DNA of 64,000 nucleotides from Candidatus Accumulibacter propinquus (GTDB lineage Bacteria > Pseudomonadota > Gammaproteobacteria > Burkholderiales > Rhodocyclaceae). The notes beneath the pieces are model-generated. The model saw nothing but the letters and a program-made list of their open reading frames with translations. It made no database searches and was not told the origin of the DNA. How positions within the stretch are numbered: position 1 is the stretch's first letter; each line of letters begins with the position of its first letter. The stretch covers positions 1 through 64,000 of the forward strand of contig JADKBU010000002.1 in the NCBI GenBank assembly GCA_016714935.1, read 5' to 3'. This document shows, one piece after another, positions 17,020-25,568 of the stretch. The translations under genes and the position numbers were made by a program.

Positions 17020-17960
17020 TGGCCAGCCTGGGTCTGCGCCTGCGGAAAGTGCGCGCGCTGGCACTGCTGTTGACGGGGCTTTCGCTGCTGGTGGTGTTGC
17101 TCAGTGCCTACCTTCGTCTCGACGGTGCCGGCCTCGGTTGTGCCGATTGGCCCGCCTGCTATGGGGCGTTGCTGAGTGGTGAACCGCAGGAACAGCATTT
17201 CGGCGTCGCGCGGCTGCTGCATCGCGCCGCCGCGTCGTTGTCGCTGCTGCTGGCCTGCACGCTGGTCTGGCAGTGTCGGCGGCGACCCATGATCGAGTCG
17301 GCGGCCGCTCCGGCGACGCTGCTGCTGTTGTTGATGCTGGCGCTCTCGGCACTTGGAATCTGGAGTTCAGATCCCAGGCTGATGCCGGTCGGTTTCCTGA
17401 ACATCCTGGGTGGCCTCGGTCTGGTCAGCTTCTCGTGGCGGGTGGTGCTGGCCAGTCGCCCCGGATCTGCGCTCGACCAACCGGACGAGCCGAAGCTCTT
17501 GCTGCGCGTCGGGGCCGTTGTCCTTACCAGTACTTTGGTCCTGGGGGCGCTGCTCGGTTCAGGCTACGCCGCGCCGTCCTGCCCATCGTTTCCGGACTGT
17601 GCCGGCCGGTGGTGGCCGACAGCGGCCGGCTGGGCGGCGCTGCAGCCATTGTCGATCCTGACTTCGGTGCCGCAAGCCGGCGATCCCGGTGGCGTCACCC
17701 TGAATTTGCTGCACCGCTACAGCGCAATGTGCACGCTGATCTTGCTGGGCACCGCGGCGGTACGGGCGATGCGCGATGAACAACGACGCCGGGCAGCGAT
17801 GCTGGTGCTCGTCCTGCTCATAACCGAAGTCGCGCTGGGTACCTTGACCGTCATCAGTGGCTTCAGCCTTGGGCTGGCGATCAGCCACGGAGTGTGTGCT
17901 GCGGCACTGCTGGCGGCAGTGGCGACGCTGCTCCGAAGTCAAGTCTGTCGCCAGCAGTAA
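17019..17960 (+). CDS. second CtaA/COX15-family protein
   Basis: This 313-residue membrane protein is of the same superfamily as its upstream neighbour but of a different subtype. It has AYLRLDGAGLGCADWPACYG near the N-terminus, HRAAASLS, a loop with SCPSFPDC, then LLHRYSAM and ISHGVCAA as His motifs. Two Cys pairs in periplasmic loops recall the Cys-containing bacterial CtaA type. It may be a true haem A synthase or a partner of the first. Translational coupling to ctaA is strong. Confidence 0.82.
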   Translation: MASLGLRLRKVRALALLLTGLSLLVVLLSAYLRLDGAGLGCADWPACYGALLSGEPQEQHFGVARLLHRAAASLSLLLACTLVWQCRRRPMIESAAAPATLLLLLMLALSALGIWSSDPRLMPVGFLNILGGLGLVSFSWRVVLASRPGSALDQPDEPKLLLRVGAVVLTSTLVLGALLGSGYAAPSCPSFPDCAGRWWPTAAGWAALQPLSILTSVPQAGDPGGVTLNLLHRYSAMCTLILLGTAAVRAMRDEQRRRAAMLVLVLLITEVALGTLTVISGFSLGLAISHGVCAAALLAAVATLLRSQVCRQQ

Positions 17961-18009
17961 ATGTGTGCGCCAGCAGTGTCTGAAGCCGCAAAGCGGTGCC
18001 TTGCCGCAA

Positions 18010-18360
18010 CTACACCGAGAACGACGAACCGCAGCCGCAAGTCGATGAGGCGTTGGGATTCTTGATAACGAACTGCGAACCCTCAAGCCCTTCGGTGTAG
18101 TCGATTTCAGCACCAACGAGGTACTGGTAGCTCATCGGGTCGACCAGCAGGGTGACGCCGTTTTTCTGCAGCGCCGTGTCATCATCATTGGCGACCTCGT
18201 CAAAGGTGAAGCCATACTGAAAACCCGAGCAGCCACCACCGGTGACAAATACGCGCAGTTTCAGGTCCGGGTTGCCTTCCTCTTCGATCAACTCCTTCAC
18301 CTTGCCAGCCGCGCTGTCGGTGAAGACGAAGGGCATCGGCATTTCGGTTGCTACATTCAT
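18010..18360 (-). CDS. erpA: iron-sulfur cluster insertion protein ErpA
   Basis: This 116-residue A-type carrier has Cys44 (GGCSGFQYG) and Cys108/Cys110 (TCGCGSSFSV), the three cluster ligands. It accepts Fe-S clusters from the scaffold and hands them to apo-enzymes in the cytoplasm. The ATG at 18360 is preceded by a strong GGAGG; the longer frame upstream is not needed. The erpA-argC-rpsI-rplM order is typical of betaproteobacteria. Confidence 0.95.
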   Translation of the reverse strand: MNVATEMPMPFVFTDSAAGKVKELIEEEGNPDLKLRVFVTGGGCSGFQYGFTFDEVANDDDTALQKNGVTLLVDPMSYQYLVGAEIDYTEGLEGSQFVIKNPNASSTCGCGSSFSV

Positions 18361-18628
18361 TACGCTATCCTCCTGATACTGAATCTGGGTGAGTAGCCTG
18401 CTCAAGCCAGGCGCGGTGACACACGGTTGGTTAGGGTTCTACAAATGGCGCCTGCCTGATCGATCAGGCGCTCTACAGCAAGCATGTTGCGTTGCGAGCC
18501 ATCGCTCCCCCTGTGCAACGCCCGGGGTTTGCGCTGAGTCCACAGCGGACACGCGCATTCGACACGGACAGTGCTGAGGAGTTCCAGAGCTTTCCCGAAC
18601 GCTGGCGCAGCAATCATTGGGTCGAGCG

Positions 18629-19657
18629 CTAGGGTAGCACTGCCAGTTGCCACAGGCCCTCTGTTTCCGGCAATCCGAACATGATGTTCATGTTCTGCAC
18701 AGCCTGTCCGGCAGCGCCTTTGACGAGGTTGTCGATGACCGACAGGACAACCACAATATTGCCCTGCTGAGGCCGGTGAACGGCGATACGGCAGACATTT
18801 GCGGCGCGTACCGAGCGGGTGTCCGGATGCGAATTCGAAGGCATGACATCGACAAACGGCTCGGCTTTGTAGCGGCTTTCGAATACCTCCTGGAAATCCG
18901 CTTCGGTCTTGATGCGCGCGTACAAGGTGGCATGAATGCCACGGATCAACGGCGTCAGGTGTGGTACGAAGGTCAGGCCGACCGGGTTGCCGGCCATGGT
19001 CGACAAGCCCTGTCGAATCTCGGGCAGATGTCTATGGCCGGCGACGGCGTAGGCCTTGAAATTATCCGCGGTTTCTGAAAAGAGGGCAGCGATTTCGGCC
19101 TTGCGTCCAGCACCGGATACGCCCGACTTGGCGTCCGCCACGAGATGATCGACTTCCACCAGGCCGGCTTCGAGCAGAGGCATGAAGCCCAATTGCACAG
19201 CCGTTGGGTAACAGCCGGGGTTGGCCACCAGTTGAGCGTTGCGAATGGCCGCGCGATTATGTTCTGGGAGGCCATAGACGGCTTTTCCAACCCACTCCGG
19301 GCTGGCATGCTGCATCCCGTACCACTGGCCCCACTCGCCCACATCCCTGATGCGGAAGTCGGCCGCCAGATCGATGACGCGCACGCCAGCGTCCAGCAGC
19401 GCCGGTGCCTGTTGCATCGCCACGCCATTTGGCGTGGCGAAGAAGACCACGTCACAAGCTTTCAGATTGGCGCTGGCCGGATCCTGAAACTTGAGGCTCA
19501 GTCGCCCGCGCAAGCTGGGGAACATGCTGGAGACGGCAGTGCCCGCGTCCCCCCTGGAGGTGATGGCTACGATTTCTGCCTCAGGATGTTGCGCCAGAAG
19601 GCGCAATAATTCTACGCCCGTGTAGCCGGTACCTCCAACAATGCCAACCTTGATCAT
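18629..19657 (-). CDS. argC: N-acetyl-gamma-glutamyl-phosphate reductase
   Basis: This 342-residue NADPH-dependent enzyme carries out the third step of arginine biosynthesis. The Rossmann motif GGTGYTG starts at residue 8, and the catalytic Cys149 sits in ANPGCYPT. The conserved HRHLPEI and PHLTPLIRGI segments complete the fold. The start MIKVGIVGG is the family norm; upstream in-frame codons lie beyond the terminator region. It reads leftwards, away from the ribosomal genes. The 220 bp between it and erpA hold no gene that I can support. Confidence 0.97.
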   Translation of the reverse strand: MIKVGIVGGTGYTGVELLRLLAQHPEAEIVAITSRGDAGTAVSSMFPSLRGRLSLKFQDPASANLKACDVVFFATPNGVAMQQAPALLDAGVRVIDLAADFRIRDVGEWGQWYGMQHASPEWVGKAVYGLPEHNRAAIRNAQLVANPGCYPTAVQLGFMPLLEAGLVEVDHLVADAKSGVSGAGRKAEIAALFSETADNFKAYAVAGHRHLPEIRQGLSTMAGNPVGLTFVPHLTPLIRGIHATLYARIKTEADFQEVFESRYKAEPFVDVMPSNSHPDTRSVRAANVCRIAVHRPQQGNIVVVLSVIDNLVKGAAGQAVQNMNIMFGLPETEGLWQLAVLP

Positions 19658-19708
19658 GCGAGCCTCCCTGATAGTGGCCAATGATAGACTCCCACTCCCG
19701 AAAACACA

Positions 19709-19730
19709 AAAGCCGCCCAAAGGCGGCTTT
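19709..19730. terminator. rho-independent terminator after rpsI
   Basis: AAAGCCGCC (19709-19717) pairs with GGCGGCTTT (19722-19730) around a CAAA loop. In the direction of rpsI the stem is followed by a T-rich run, giving a standard intrinsic terminator. It separates the ribosomal operon from argC. Confidence 0.8.
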
Positions 19731-19750
19731 CCCTGCAGTGCAGGACTCGC

Positions 19751-20143
19751 TTAACGTTTGGAGAACTGCTTGCGACGGCGGGCCTTGTGGAAGCCGACCT
19801 TCTTGCGTTCCACCTCGCGAGCGTCACGCGTAACGAATCCAGCTTTCGATAGTGCCGGCTTGAGCGACAGGTCATAGGCGATCAGTGCCCGAGTGATACC
19901 ATGCCGTACCGCTCCAGCCTGTCCGGATTCACCGCCGCCTGCGACATTGACCAGAATATCGAAGCCTGCCATTTGCTCAATCAGTTGCAGTGGCTGCCGA
20001 ACGATCATGCGGCCCGTGACTCGCGAGAAAAACTCATCGACTGGCTTGCCGTTCACGACGAACTTGCCGCTGCCGCGCTTCATGAAAACCCGCGCCACGG
20101 CGCATTTCCGCCGCCCGGTGCCATAGAAGTAATTTTCAGCCAT
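19751..20143 (-). CDS. rpsI: 30S ribosomal protein S9
   Basis: This is a 130-residue S9 of normal length: the GTGRRKCAVARVF start, then NGKPVDEFF, and the basic C-terminus KKVGFHKARRRKQFSKR that contacts P-site tRNA. It follows rplM by 9 nt and shares its promoter. Confidence 0.98.
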   Translation of the reverse strand: MAENYFYGTGRRKCAVARVFMKRGSGKFVVNGKPVDEFFSRVTGRMIVRQPLQLIEQMAGFDILVNVAGGGESGQAGAVRHGITRALIAYDLSLKPALSKAGFVTRDAREVERKKVGFHKARRRKQFSKR

Positions 20144-20152
20144 TGTGACCCC

Positions 20153-20581
20153 TTAGAGTTCCAGAACCTTCGGCTGCTGGGCAGCGTGCGGATGGGTTGC
20201 ACCGGCGTAACATTTCATTTTCTTGAGCATGGCGTAACCGAGCGGTCCCTTGGGGAGCATGCCCTTTACCGCTTGCTCAAGGACGCGTCCCGGGAAACGC
20301 TGCTGCATCTTGGTGAAGCTGGTTTCGTAAATGCCGCCCGGATACCCCGAGTGGCGATAGTATTTCTTGTCCTCAGCCTTGTTGCCAGTGACGCGCAACT
20401 TTTCGACATTGGTTACGACGATGTAGTCGCCGGTATCCACATGCGGGGTGAATTCGGGCTTGTGCTTACCACGCAGGCGGCGCGCAATTTCGGTTGCAAG
20501 GCGACCGAGCACCTTGTCCGTGGCATCAACCAGAAGCCATTCGCGCTGCACTTCGTGCGATTTGGCAGAGAAAGTCTTCAT
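20153..20581 (-). CDS. rplM: 50S ribosomal protein L13
   Basis: This is a 142-residue L13 with the signatures WLLVDATDKVLGRLAT, GDYIVVTN and KGMLPKGPLGYAML. Two ATGs are adjacent; the second (20581) gives the standard MKTF start. It is the first gene of the rplM-rpsI operon. Confidence 0.98.
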   Translation of the reverse strand: MKTFSAKSHEVQREWLLVDATDKVLGRLATEIARRLRGKHKPEFTPHVDTGDYIVVTNVEKLRVTGNKAEDKKYYRHSGYPGGIYETSFTKMQQRFPGRVLEQAVKGMLPKGPLGYAMLKKMKCYAGATHPHAAQQPKVLEL

Positions 20582-20623
20582 CAAAAACGCCGTCCTTTTT
20601 TGCCTGATAACGGAAAGCCCAGC

Positions 20624-20653
20624 ATCTTATTGCAAGTTCGCAAGACCTGTCAA
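20624..20653 (-). promoter_or_regulatory. sigma-70 promoter of rplM-rpsI
   Basis: On the minus strand, a perfect TTGACA (-35; 20648-20653) is followed after 18 bp by TAAGAT (-10; 20624-20629). Transcription would start near 20617, about 36 nt before the rplM ATG. Confidence 0.7.
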
Positions 20654-20839
20654 TCGCTGTTTTGCTGATTTGACAGACTGCACCGGCTTCTGCGTGTCGG
20701 GAGAAACCCGTATCAAGCGACCAGGGCCGCGTTGCATGCCATGCCGGTGTGCAGCTCAAGTGCCTTGCGCAGCCCAATCCTGCGCAACAGGCGGTGATGC
20801 CGGGCGACAGCGTGGTTCAAGGCTGTGCGCCACGATTGC

Positions 20840-20870
20840 AAAAAAAAGCGCGGCTCGTTGGAGCCGCGCT
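20840..20870 (-). terminator. intrinsic terminator of the candidate small RNA
   Basis: AGCGCGGCTC (20847-20856) pairs perfectly with GAGCCGCGCT (20861-20870) around GTTG. The A run at 20840-20846 becomes a U7 tail on the minus strand. No annotated minus-strand gene lies upstream to need it, other than the proposed small RNA. Confidence 0.8.
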
Positions 20871-20946
20871 AAATCCACACCAAAGGAGGAGGGTGGAGGA
20901 GACAAGGGAAGCTGGCCGAAAAGGCCTGAAGCAAAGTCGTTACGTT
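20840..20946 (-). ncRNA. candidate small RNA (~107 nt) with C-rich anti-SD region
   Basis: A free-standing transcription unit is visible: a sigma-70 promoter at 20953-20981, then about 107 nt without a coding frame, ending in a strong intrinsic terminator at 20840-20870. The predicted RNA has a small GGCC-TTTTC-GGCC hairpin. Next is a long pyrimidine-rich stretch with CUCCUCC and CCUCCUCC, which could pair with Shine-Dalgarno sequences. The terminator ends in a U7 tail of the kind that binds Hfq. I do not recognise it as a named family. The rest of 20654-21368 shows no supportable gene. Confidence 0.6.
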
Positions 20947-20952
20947 GGAGAG

Positions 20953-20981
20953 ATTATGGATCTTCCCAGGCTGAGGGTCAA
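20953..20981 (-). promoter_or_regulatory. sigma-70 promoter of the candidate small RNA
   Basis: On the minus strand, TTGACC (-35; 20976-20981) is followed after exactly 17 bp by CATAAT (-10; 20953-20958). Both hexamers match consensus at five of six positions. Predicted transcription starts near 20946. Confidence 0.7.
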
Positions 20982-21368
20982 GTATTTTTTGTGCATTGCG
21001 CCATATTTTTTTTGCGCCGGTGTACGTCAAGCGACGTCTGCCCTATAAATAAATAATGTTCAACAAGTTGCATACACAAAATGATATGCCTTGCATGATA
21101 CGTAATCAAAATTGACGATATCCATGGCGGTTTTCTGACTTTTTATGTTGCGCCGCAGCATTCGTGACGTTGGCGTATCAAGCGGTACTTGGCGCTACAA
21201 TCACGGTTTGGGGCGAAGGCTGGGCGGTCGCTTGTCGTGGCCCCTGTCGGGGCCGTGAGGGGAGCGTTCAGTCAAGTACCGCGGGCTGGCGGCGCTGCCG
21301 GCCAACGCAGGTTTGGCTGATATAAGTCCGACGTCCCCTCACAACGGTCTTTGGAAAAGGAGTAGCAC

Positions 21369-21788
21369 ATGGAATGCAAGGTGAGGTGGACCGGGGACGG
21401 GGCGTCGTTCATTGCTGAAACGGAGAGCAATCACGCGGTAGTGATGGATGGCGCGCCAGAGGCCGGTGGGCGCAATCTGGCGCCTCGACCGATGGAACTG
21501 CTACTTGCCGGGACCGGCGGGTGTACCGCCTTCGACGTTGTCCTGATTCTGAAGAAGGGGCGTCATGCAGTGACCGGATGCGAAGTCAGCCTGCAGGCCG
21601 AGCGTGCCGACGTCGAACCGAGAGTGTTTACCCGCATTCATTTCCACTTTCGCGTTACCGGCAGGCAACTCAAGCCGGAAGCGGTGGCGCGTGCCATCGA
21701 ACTCTCAAAGGACAAGTACTGCTCGGCGTCGATCATGCTTGGCAAGACCGCCGAGATCACCCACGACTTCGAGATCGTCGAAGCCTGA
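21369..21788 (+). CDS. OsmC/YhfA-family protein
   Basis: This 139-residue OsmC-fold protein has the two conserved redox cysteines, Cys52 (GTGGCTAFDV) and Cys118 (KYCSAS), in the classical arrangement. Family members reduce organic hydroperoxides or have uncharacterised thiol roles in the cytoplasm. The size and sequence are closest to the YhfA subgroup, whose substrate is unsettled. A strong AAGGAG precedes the ATG. It stands alone, facing the convergent coq7 gene. Confidence 0.88.
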   Translation: MECKVRWTGDGASFIAETESNHAVVMDGAPEAGGRNLAPRPMELLLAGTGGCTAFDVVLILKKGRHAVTGCEVSLQAERADVEPRVFTRIHFHFRVTGRQLKPEAVARAIELSKDKYCSASIMLGKTAEITHDFEIVEA

Positions 21789-21824
21789 CCCACCCAGCAC
21801 CGGCCAGCGCTGGCACCTCGACGG

Positions 21825-22448
21825 TCAGAGGTAATACGCGGTATGCGTCATGGTCTGCGATGCCAGCCGCATGGCCTTGATTGCGGATGCGGGCAATTGG
21901 CGCGCGCCAAGACGCATGGCCGTTTCGGCGTGCGCGATTTCGTCGAGGCGCATCTGCTCCACGATCGCCCGCGACCGGTTGTCCTGGCTCGGCAGTTCCT
22001 TGAGGTGATGGTCGAGGTGCGCCTCAACCTGCCTTTCGGTTTCGGCGAGAAACCCGAGGCTCCAGGGATCGCCGAGTTTGCCGGCGGCAATTCCGATGCC
22101 GAGCGCACCGAGGTACCAGACGGGATTCAACAGGCTGGTGCGCCCGCCGAGTTCGGAGAGGCGGTGCTCGATCCAGGCCAGGTGTTCGGTTTCCTCATTG
22201 GCGGCCTTCTCCAGCGCCTGTCGTACCTGCGGATCACGGCAGGTCAGGGCCTGCCCCTGGTAGAGGGCCTGCGCGCAGACCTCGCCAACGTGATTGATCC
22301 GCATCAGGGCCCCGGCATGCGCCCGTTCATGATCGGAAAATGACGCCTCCGGCTCGTCGCTTCCGGGTCTCTGGCGAAGGCTCGCGGCGGGTGCGAAAAG
22401 CGTACGCAGGGCCTTGTCGAACTCGATGAGGAAGCGGTCGGTAAGCAT
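21825..22448 (-). CDS. coq7: 3-demethoxyubiquinol 3-hydroxylase (Coq7/UbiF-type)
   Basis: This 207-residue di-iron monooxygenase acts late in ubiquinone synthesis. The carboxylate and His ligands are visible as Glu56 (HVGEVCAQ), Glu86-x-x-His89 (EETEHLAW), Glu138 (AETERQVE) and Glu170-x-x-His173 (DEIAHAE), the two ExxH repeats of the family. The start at MLTDRFLIEF is preferred by family length. The 5' end of the gene is overlapped by the extended reading frame of the CNP1-like gene. Confidence 0.95.
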   Translation of the reverse strand: MLTDRFLIEFDKALRTLFAPAASLRQRPGSDEPEASFSDHERAHAGALMRINHVGEVCAQALYQGQALTCRDPQVRQALEKAANEETEHLAWIEHRLSELGGRTSLLNPVWYLGALGIGIAAGKLGDPWSLGFLAETERQVEAHLDHHLKELPSQDNRSRAIVEQMRLDEIAHAETAMRLGARQLPASAIKAMRLASQTMTHTAYYL

Positions 22449-23071
22449 GTGCTGCTTTCTTGGTGCTGCGCTATCGGAGCCACTGGACAGGGTCCTAGCG
22501 CTGCATGGTCGATGAATGTCCGCCGTAACGGAGAGCACGCCGAGGCGTCATCGGCATCGCGAAGCGTCACCCCAACGGGGCAGAAATACTCGCTAAAGAG
22601 CGCTGCATGGTGGCGATTGAGCGAGTTCTCGATGATCCGCGTCCACTGGTCGTTGCGTGCTTTCGACCAAGTGCCGTCCGGGCGGCCAAATGCATAAAGC
22701 CGACGCTCCCCGGTGGAGCAGTTCATGCCCTCGTAACTCACATTGCGCGCGCCGGAGGGGCTGACAATCACCAGCGTAAAGCGCAGCACGCCGTTGCCGC
22801 TCACATTGAACGACTCTCCGTCGATCATGAACTGGTTGTCGGTTGTCGCACTGACGACAAACGGGATCAGGTTTTCCGCCTGTGGAGACGCCGGGAATTT
22901 CACCTCGATCTCCTCGGCGGGCTTCTCGTCCGCTTCGCGGAGGGCTGCCGCCGCCGTACCTGCAGCATAAACCACCATCAACAAGGGCCAAAGGCAGCGT
23001 GCCAGTGTCGGCAACGGCAAGCACCACCGGGGTGCCGTGCGGAACGACAGCGAATTCGGAGGTCGAATCAT
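22304..23071 (-). CDS. CNP1-like secreted protein, possibly frameshifted at its C-terminus
   Basis: The first ~185 residues match the CNP1-like family: a signal peptide (LWPLLMVVYAAGTAAAA), the domain with FVVSATTDNQFMIDGES and GVLRFTLVIVSPSGARNVSYEGM, then EYFCPVG. The function is unknown. The frame then runs on for about 70 residues and overlaps coq7 by 145 bp, with a low-complexity tail. In the +1 frame after LRDADD the sequence reads RRALRYGGHSSTMQR and stops at about 22496-22498, before coq7. That would give a more normal length, so a 1-nt indel near 22540 is likely. The start overlaps the rppH stop (ATGA). Confidence 0.7.
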   Translation of the reverse strand: MIRPPNSLSFRTAPRWCLPLPTLARCLWPLLMVVYAAGTAAAALREADEKPAEEIEVKFPASPQAENLIPFVVSATTDNQFMIDGESFNVSGNGVLRFTLVIVSPSGARNVSYEGMNCSTGERRLYAFGRPDGTWSKARNDQWTRIIENSLNRHHAALFSEYFCPVGVTLRDADDASACSPLRRTFIDHAALGPCPVAPIAQHQESSTCLPTASSSSSTRPCVRFSHPPRAFARDPEATSRRRHFPIMNGRMPGP

Positions 23072-23613
23072 TCCTTGCCTGCGATATCAGGAATTGCGGA
23101 GAACTGCTCGTGAGCTGGTGGGCTGCGCCCGCGACGCTGATCGGCATTGAGAAAACGGGCCAACTCATTCAAGGCTTGCTCGTACACCCGCCGCTTGAAC
23201 TCGATGACCGCGTCAAGCGATACCCAGTAGTTGTTCCAGCGCCAGGCGTCAAACTCAGGATGGTCGCAGGCGCGCAACGAGACGTCGCAGTCGCGTCCGA
23301 CAAGCCGCAGCAGAAACCAGATCTGCTTCTGCCCTCGGTAGCTGCCACGCCATTCGCGCCTTACCCAGTGCGTTGGCACGTCGTAACGCAACCAGTCTTT
23401 CGTTCGGCCGAGAACGAATACGTGCTCGGGTAGCAGACCGATTTCTTCATGTAACTCCCGGTACATCGCCTGCTCGGGCGTTTCGCCCCGCTTGATGCCA
23501 CCCTGTGGAAACTGCCATGAATGCTCTCGGATTCGCTTGCCCCAGAAGACCTCGTTCCTGGCGTTACAAAGAATGATGCCGACGTTCGGGCGATAGCCTT
23601 CACGGTCAAGCAT
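23068..23613 (-). CDS. rppH: RNA pyrophosphohydrolase
   Basis: This is a 181-residue Nudix hydrolase. The Nudix box runs from Gly39 to Leu60 with Glu44, Arg52-Glu53 and Glu56-Glu57. The N-terminus MLDREGYRPNVGIILCN and the segment HSWQFPQGG are diagnostic of RppH. The enzyme removes pyrophosphate from 5'-triphosphate RNA and so triggers decay. It is the first gene of a leftward rppH-CNP1-coq7 set and is divergent from proS. Confidence 0.95.
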   Translation of the reverse strand: MLDREGYRPNVGIILCNARNEVFWGKRIREHSWQFPQGGIKRGETPEQAMYRELHEEIGLLPEHVFVLGRTKDWLRYDVPTHWVRREWRGSYRGQKQIWFLLRLVGRDCDVSLRACDHPEFDAWRWNNYWVSLDAVIEFKRRVYEQALNELARFLNADQRRGRSPPAHEQFSAIPDIAGKE

Positions 23614-23843
23614 TATTTAGAACCTGCAAATTGATTGATTGGACGCATTTTTCCACATTTCAACAGCCTTGGAAAGCAAACCGTGACCGGGGGGCGGGTG
23701 GTTGTTCGCTCCTCTTGCCGGAGCCGTTCCCCTACGGCTGCATCCGCTGCGCCGACGAGGGTAGGTTCGGTGTGCTATTGGGGGTCGCAGTTTGACCCTC
23801 TGTCTAGTAAGATTGTGCCTTCGCCGTCCGTCAGTTCATTCCC

Positions 23844-25568
23844 ATGCGCACCTCCAGGTTTTTCATTTCCACTCTCAAAGAAGCACCGTCTGAGGCTGAG
23901 GTGGTCAGTCACCAGCTCATGCTCCGCGCCGGGATGATCAAACGGCTGGCTGGCGGAATCTACACCTGGATGCCGATCGGGCTGCGGGTGCTGCGCAAGG
24001 TCGAGCAGATCGTCCGCGAGGAGATGAATCGGGCCGGGGCCATCGAATTGTCGATGCCGGCCGTACAGCCGGCGGAACTATGGCAGGAGTCCGGGCGCTG
24101 GGAAAAGTATGGTCCCGAGTTGTTGCGGTGCAAGGATCGGCATCAGCGCGATTTCGTGATCGGTCCGACGCACGAGGAAGTGATTACCGATGTCGTGCGC
24201 CGGGAGGTCAGGAGCTACCGTCAGTTGCCGCTGCACTTTTACCAGGTGCAGGTGAAGTTCCGCGACGAGATCCGACCCCGTTTCGGTATCATGCGCGGCC
24301 GCGAATTCCTGATGAAGGACGGCTACTCTTTTCACAGCAGCTTCGAAGACCTGCAACGCGAATACCGCAACATGTTCGACACGTATACGCGTATCTTCAA
24401 TCGTCTCGGGCTGAAATTCCGTGCCGTCGCCGCCGATACCGGTTCGATTGGCGGAACGGGATCGCATGAGTTCCATGTGCTGGCGGATTCCGGCGAGGAT
24501 GCCCTGGCCTATTGCCCCGACTCCGGCTTTGCGGCCAACGTCGAACTCGCGGAGGCGCTGGCCCCATCAACAGGACGCGCGGACGCGACCACCGTCATGC
24601 AGAAGGTGGCCACACCCGGACGGGTCAAGTGCGAGGATGTCGCCGAACTCCTCGACATCGAACTGACCCGGATGGTGAAGGCGATCGCCATCGTGTCAAG
24701 TTCCCCCTCAGGCACCCTTGACCGGTTTGCTTTGATCCTGCTGCGCGGCGACCACAACCTCAACGAGCTCAAGGCACAGAAGACCCTCGGCGAGTTCCGC
24801 TTCGCGCGCGACGACGAAATCGTCGCGGCGCTTGGTTGCCCGCCCGGCTATATCGGTCCGGTCGGAGTTGCCGATGTGCCGGTTTTCGCCGACCGCAGCG
24901 TGGTGGTGATGAGCGACTTCGTGTGTGGTGCCAATGCGGTGGGTTTTCATCTGACTGGCGTGAACTTCGGTCGTGACCTGATGGAGCCGACGCTGGTCAG
25001 CGATTTGCGGAATGTCGTCGCCGGTGATCGTTCTCCCGATGGCCGCGGCACGCTCGAACTCTGCCGTGGCATCGAGGTGGGCCATATCTTTCAACTGCGC
25101 AGCAAATACGCCGAAGCACTGAAATGCAGTTTTCTCGACGAAGCCGGACAGAGCCGCCTGATGGAAATGGGGTGTTATGGTATTGGTGTCACTCGTATCG
25201 TCGGGGCAGCCATCGAGCAAGGTCATGATGGCCGCGGAATCATCTTCCCGGCGGCGATTGCGCCGTTCGAGGTGTGCATCGTTCCCATGGCTTATGCCAA
25301 GAGCGAAGCGGTGAGGGCGGCCGCCGACGCCCTTTACGCCGATCTGGCGCGTGCCGGGATCGACGTTCTGCTCGATGATCGAAACGAACGTCCGGGCGTC
25401 GCGTTCGCCGAAATGGAACTGATCGGTATCCCGCACCGGGTGGTCGTCGGCGAGCGCGGCCTCGCGGAGGGAAAACTCGAGTACAAGGGCCGGGTCGACA
25501 GCGAGCTGCAAATGGTGCCGACCGCAGAGATCGTCCAGTTTCTGAAGGCTCGCCTGTGCGCAGCCTGA
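23844..25568 (+). CDS. proS: prolyl-tRNA synthetase
   Basis: This 574-residue class II synthetase has an editing domain, as in the bacterial ProS type. Motif 2 is around FRDEIRPRFGIMRGREFLMKDGYSF, motif 3 around CYGIGVTRIVGA, and the anticodon-binding domain contains DDRNERPGVAFAEMELIG. It charges tRNA-Pro with proline in the cytoplasm. The last 13 bp overlap the start of the transglycosylase gene. Confidence 0.97.
   Translation: MRTSRFFISTLKEAPSEAEVVSHQLMLRAGMIKRLAGGIYTWMPIGLRVLRKVEQIVREEMNRAGAIELSMPAVQPAELWQESGRWEKYGPELLRCKDRHQRDFVIGPTHEEVITDVVRREVRSYRQLPLHFYQVQVKFRDEIRPRFGIMRGREFLMKDGYSFHSSFEDLQREYRNMFDTYTRIFNRLGLKFRAVAADTGSIGGTGSHEFHVLADSGEDALAYCPDSGFAANVELAEALAPSTGRADATTVMQKVATPGRVKCEDVAELLDIELTRMVKAIAIVSSSPSGTLDRFALILLRGDHNLNELKAQKTLGEFRFARDDEIVAALGCPPGYIGPVGVADVPVFADRSVVVMSDFVCGANAVGFHLTGVNFGRDLMEPTLVSDLRNVVAGDRSPDGRGTLELCRGIEVGHIFQLRSKYAEALKCSFLDEAGQSRLMEMGCYGIGVTRIVGAAIEQGHDGRGIIFPAAIAPFEVCIVPMAYAKSEAVRAAADALYADLARAGIDVLLDDRNERPGVAFAEMELIGIPHRVVVGERGLAEGKLEYKGRVDSELQMVPTAEIVQFLKARLCAA

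Noticed and set aside
20749..21048. 99-codon plus-strand frame across the proposed small RNA
   Set aside because: No domain, no good ribosome site, and it crosses a strong terminator hairpin and a promoter on the other strand.
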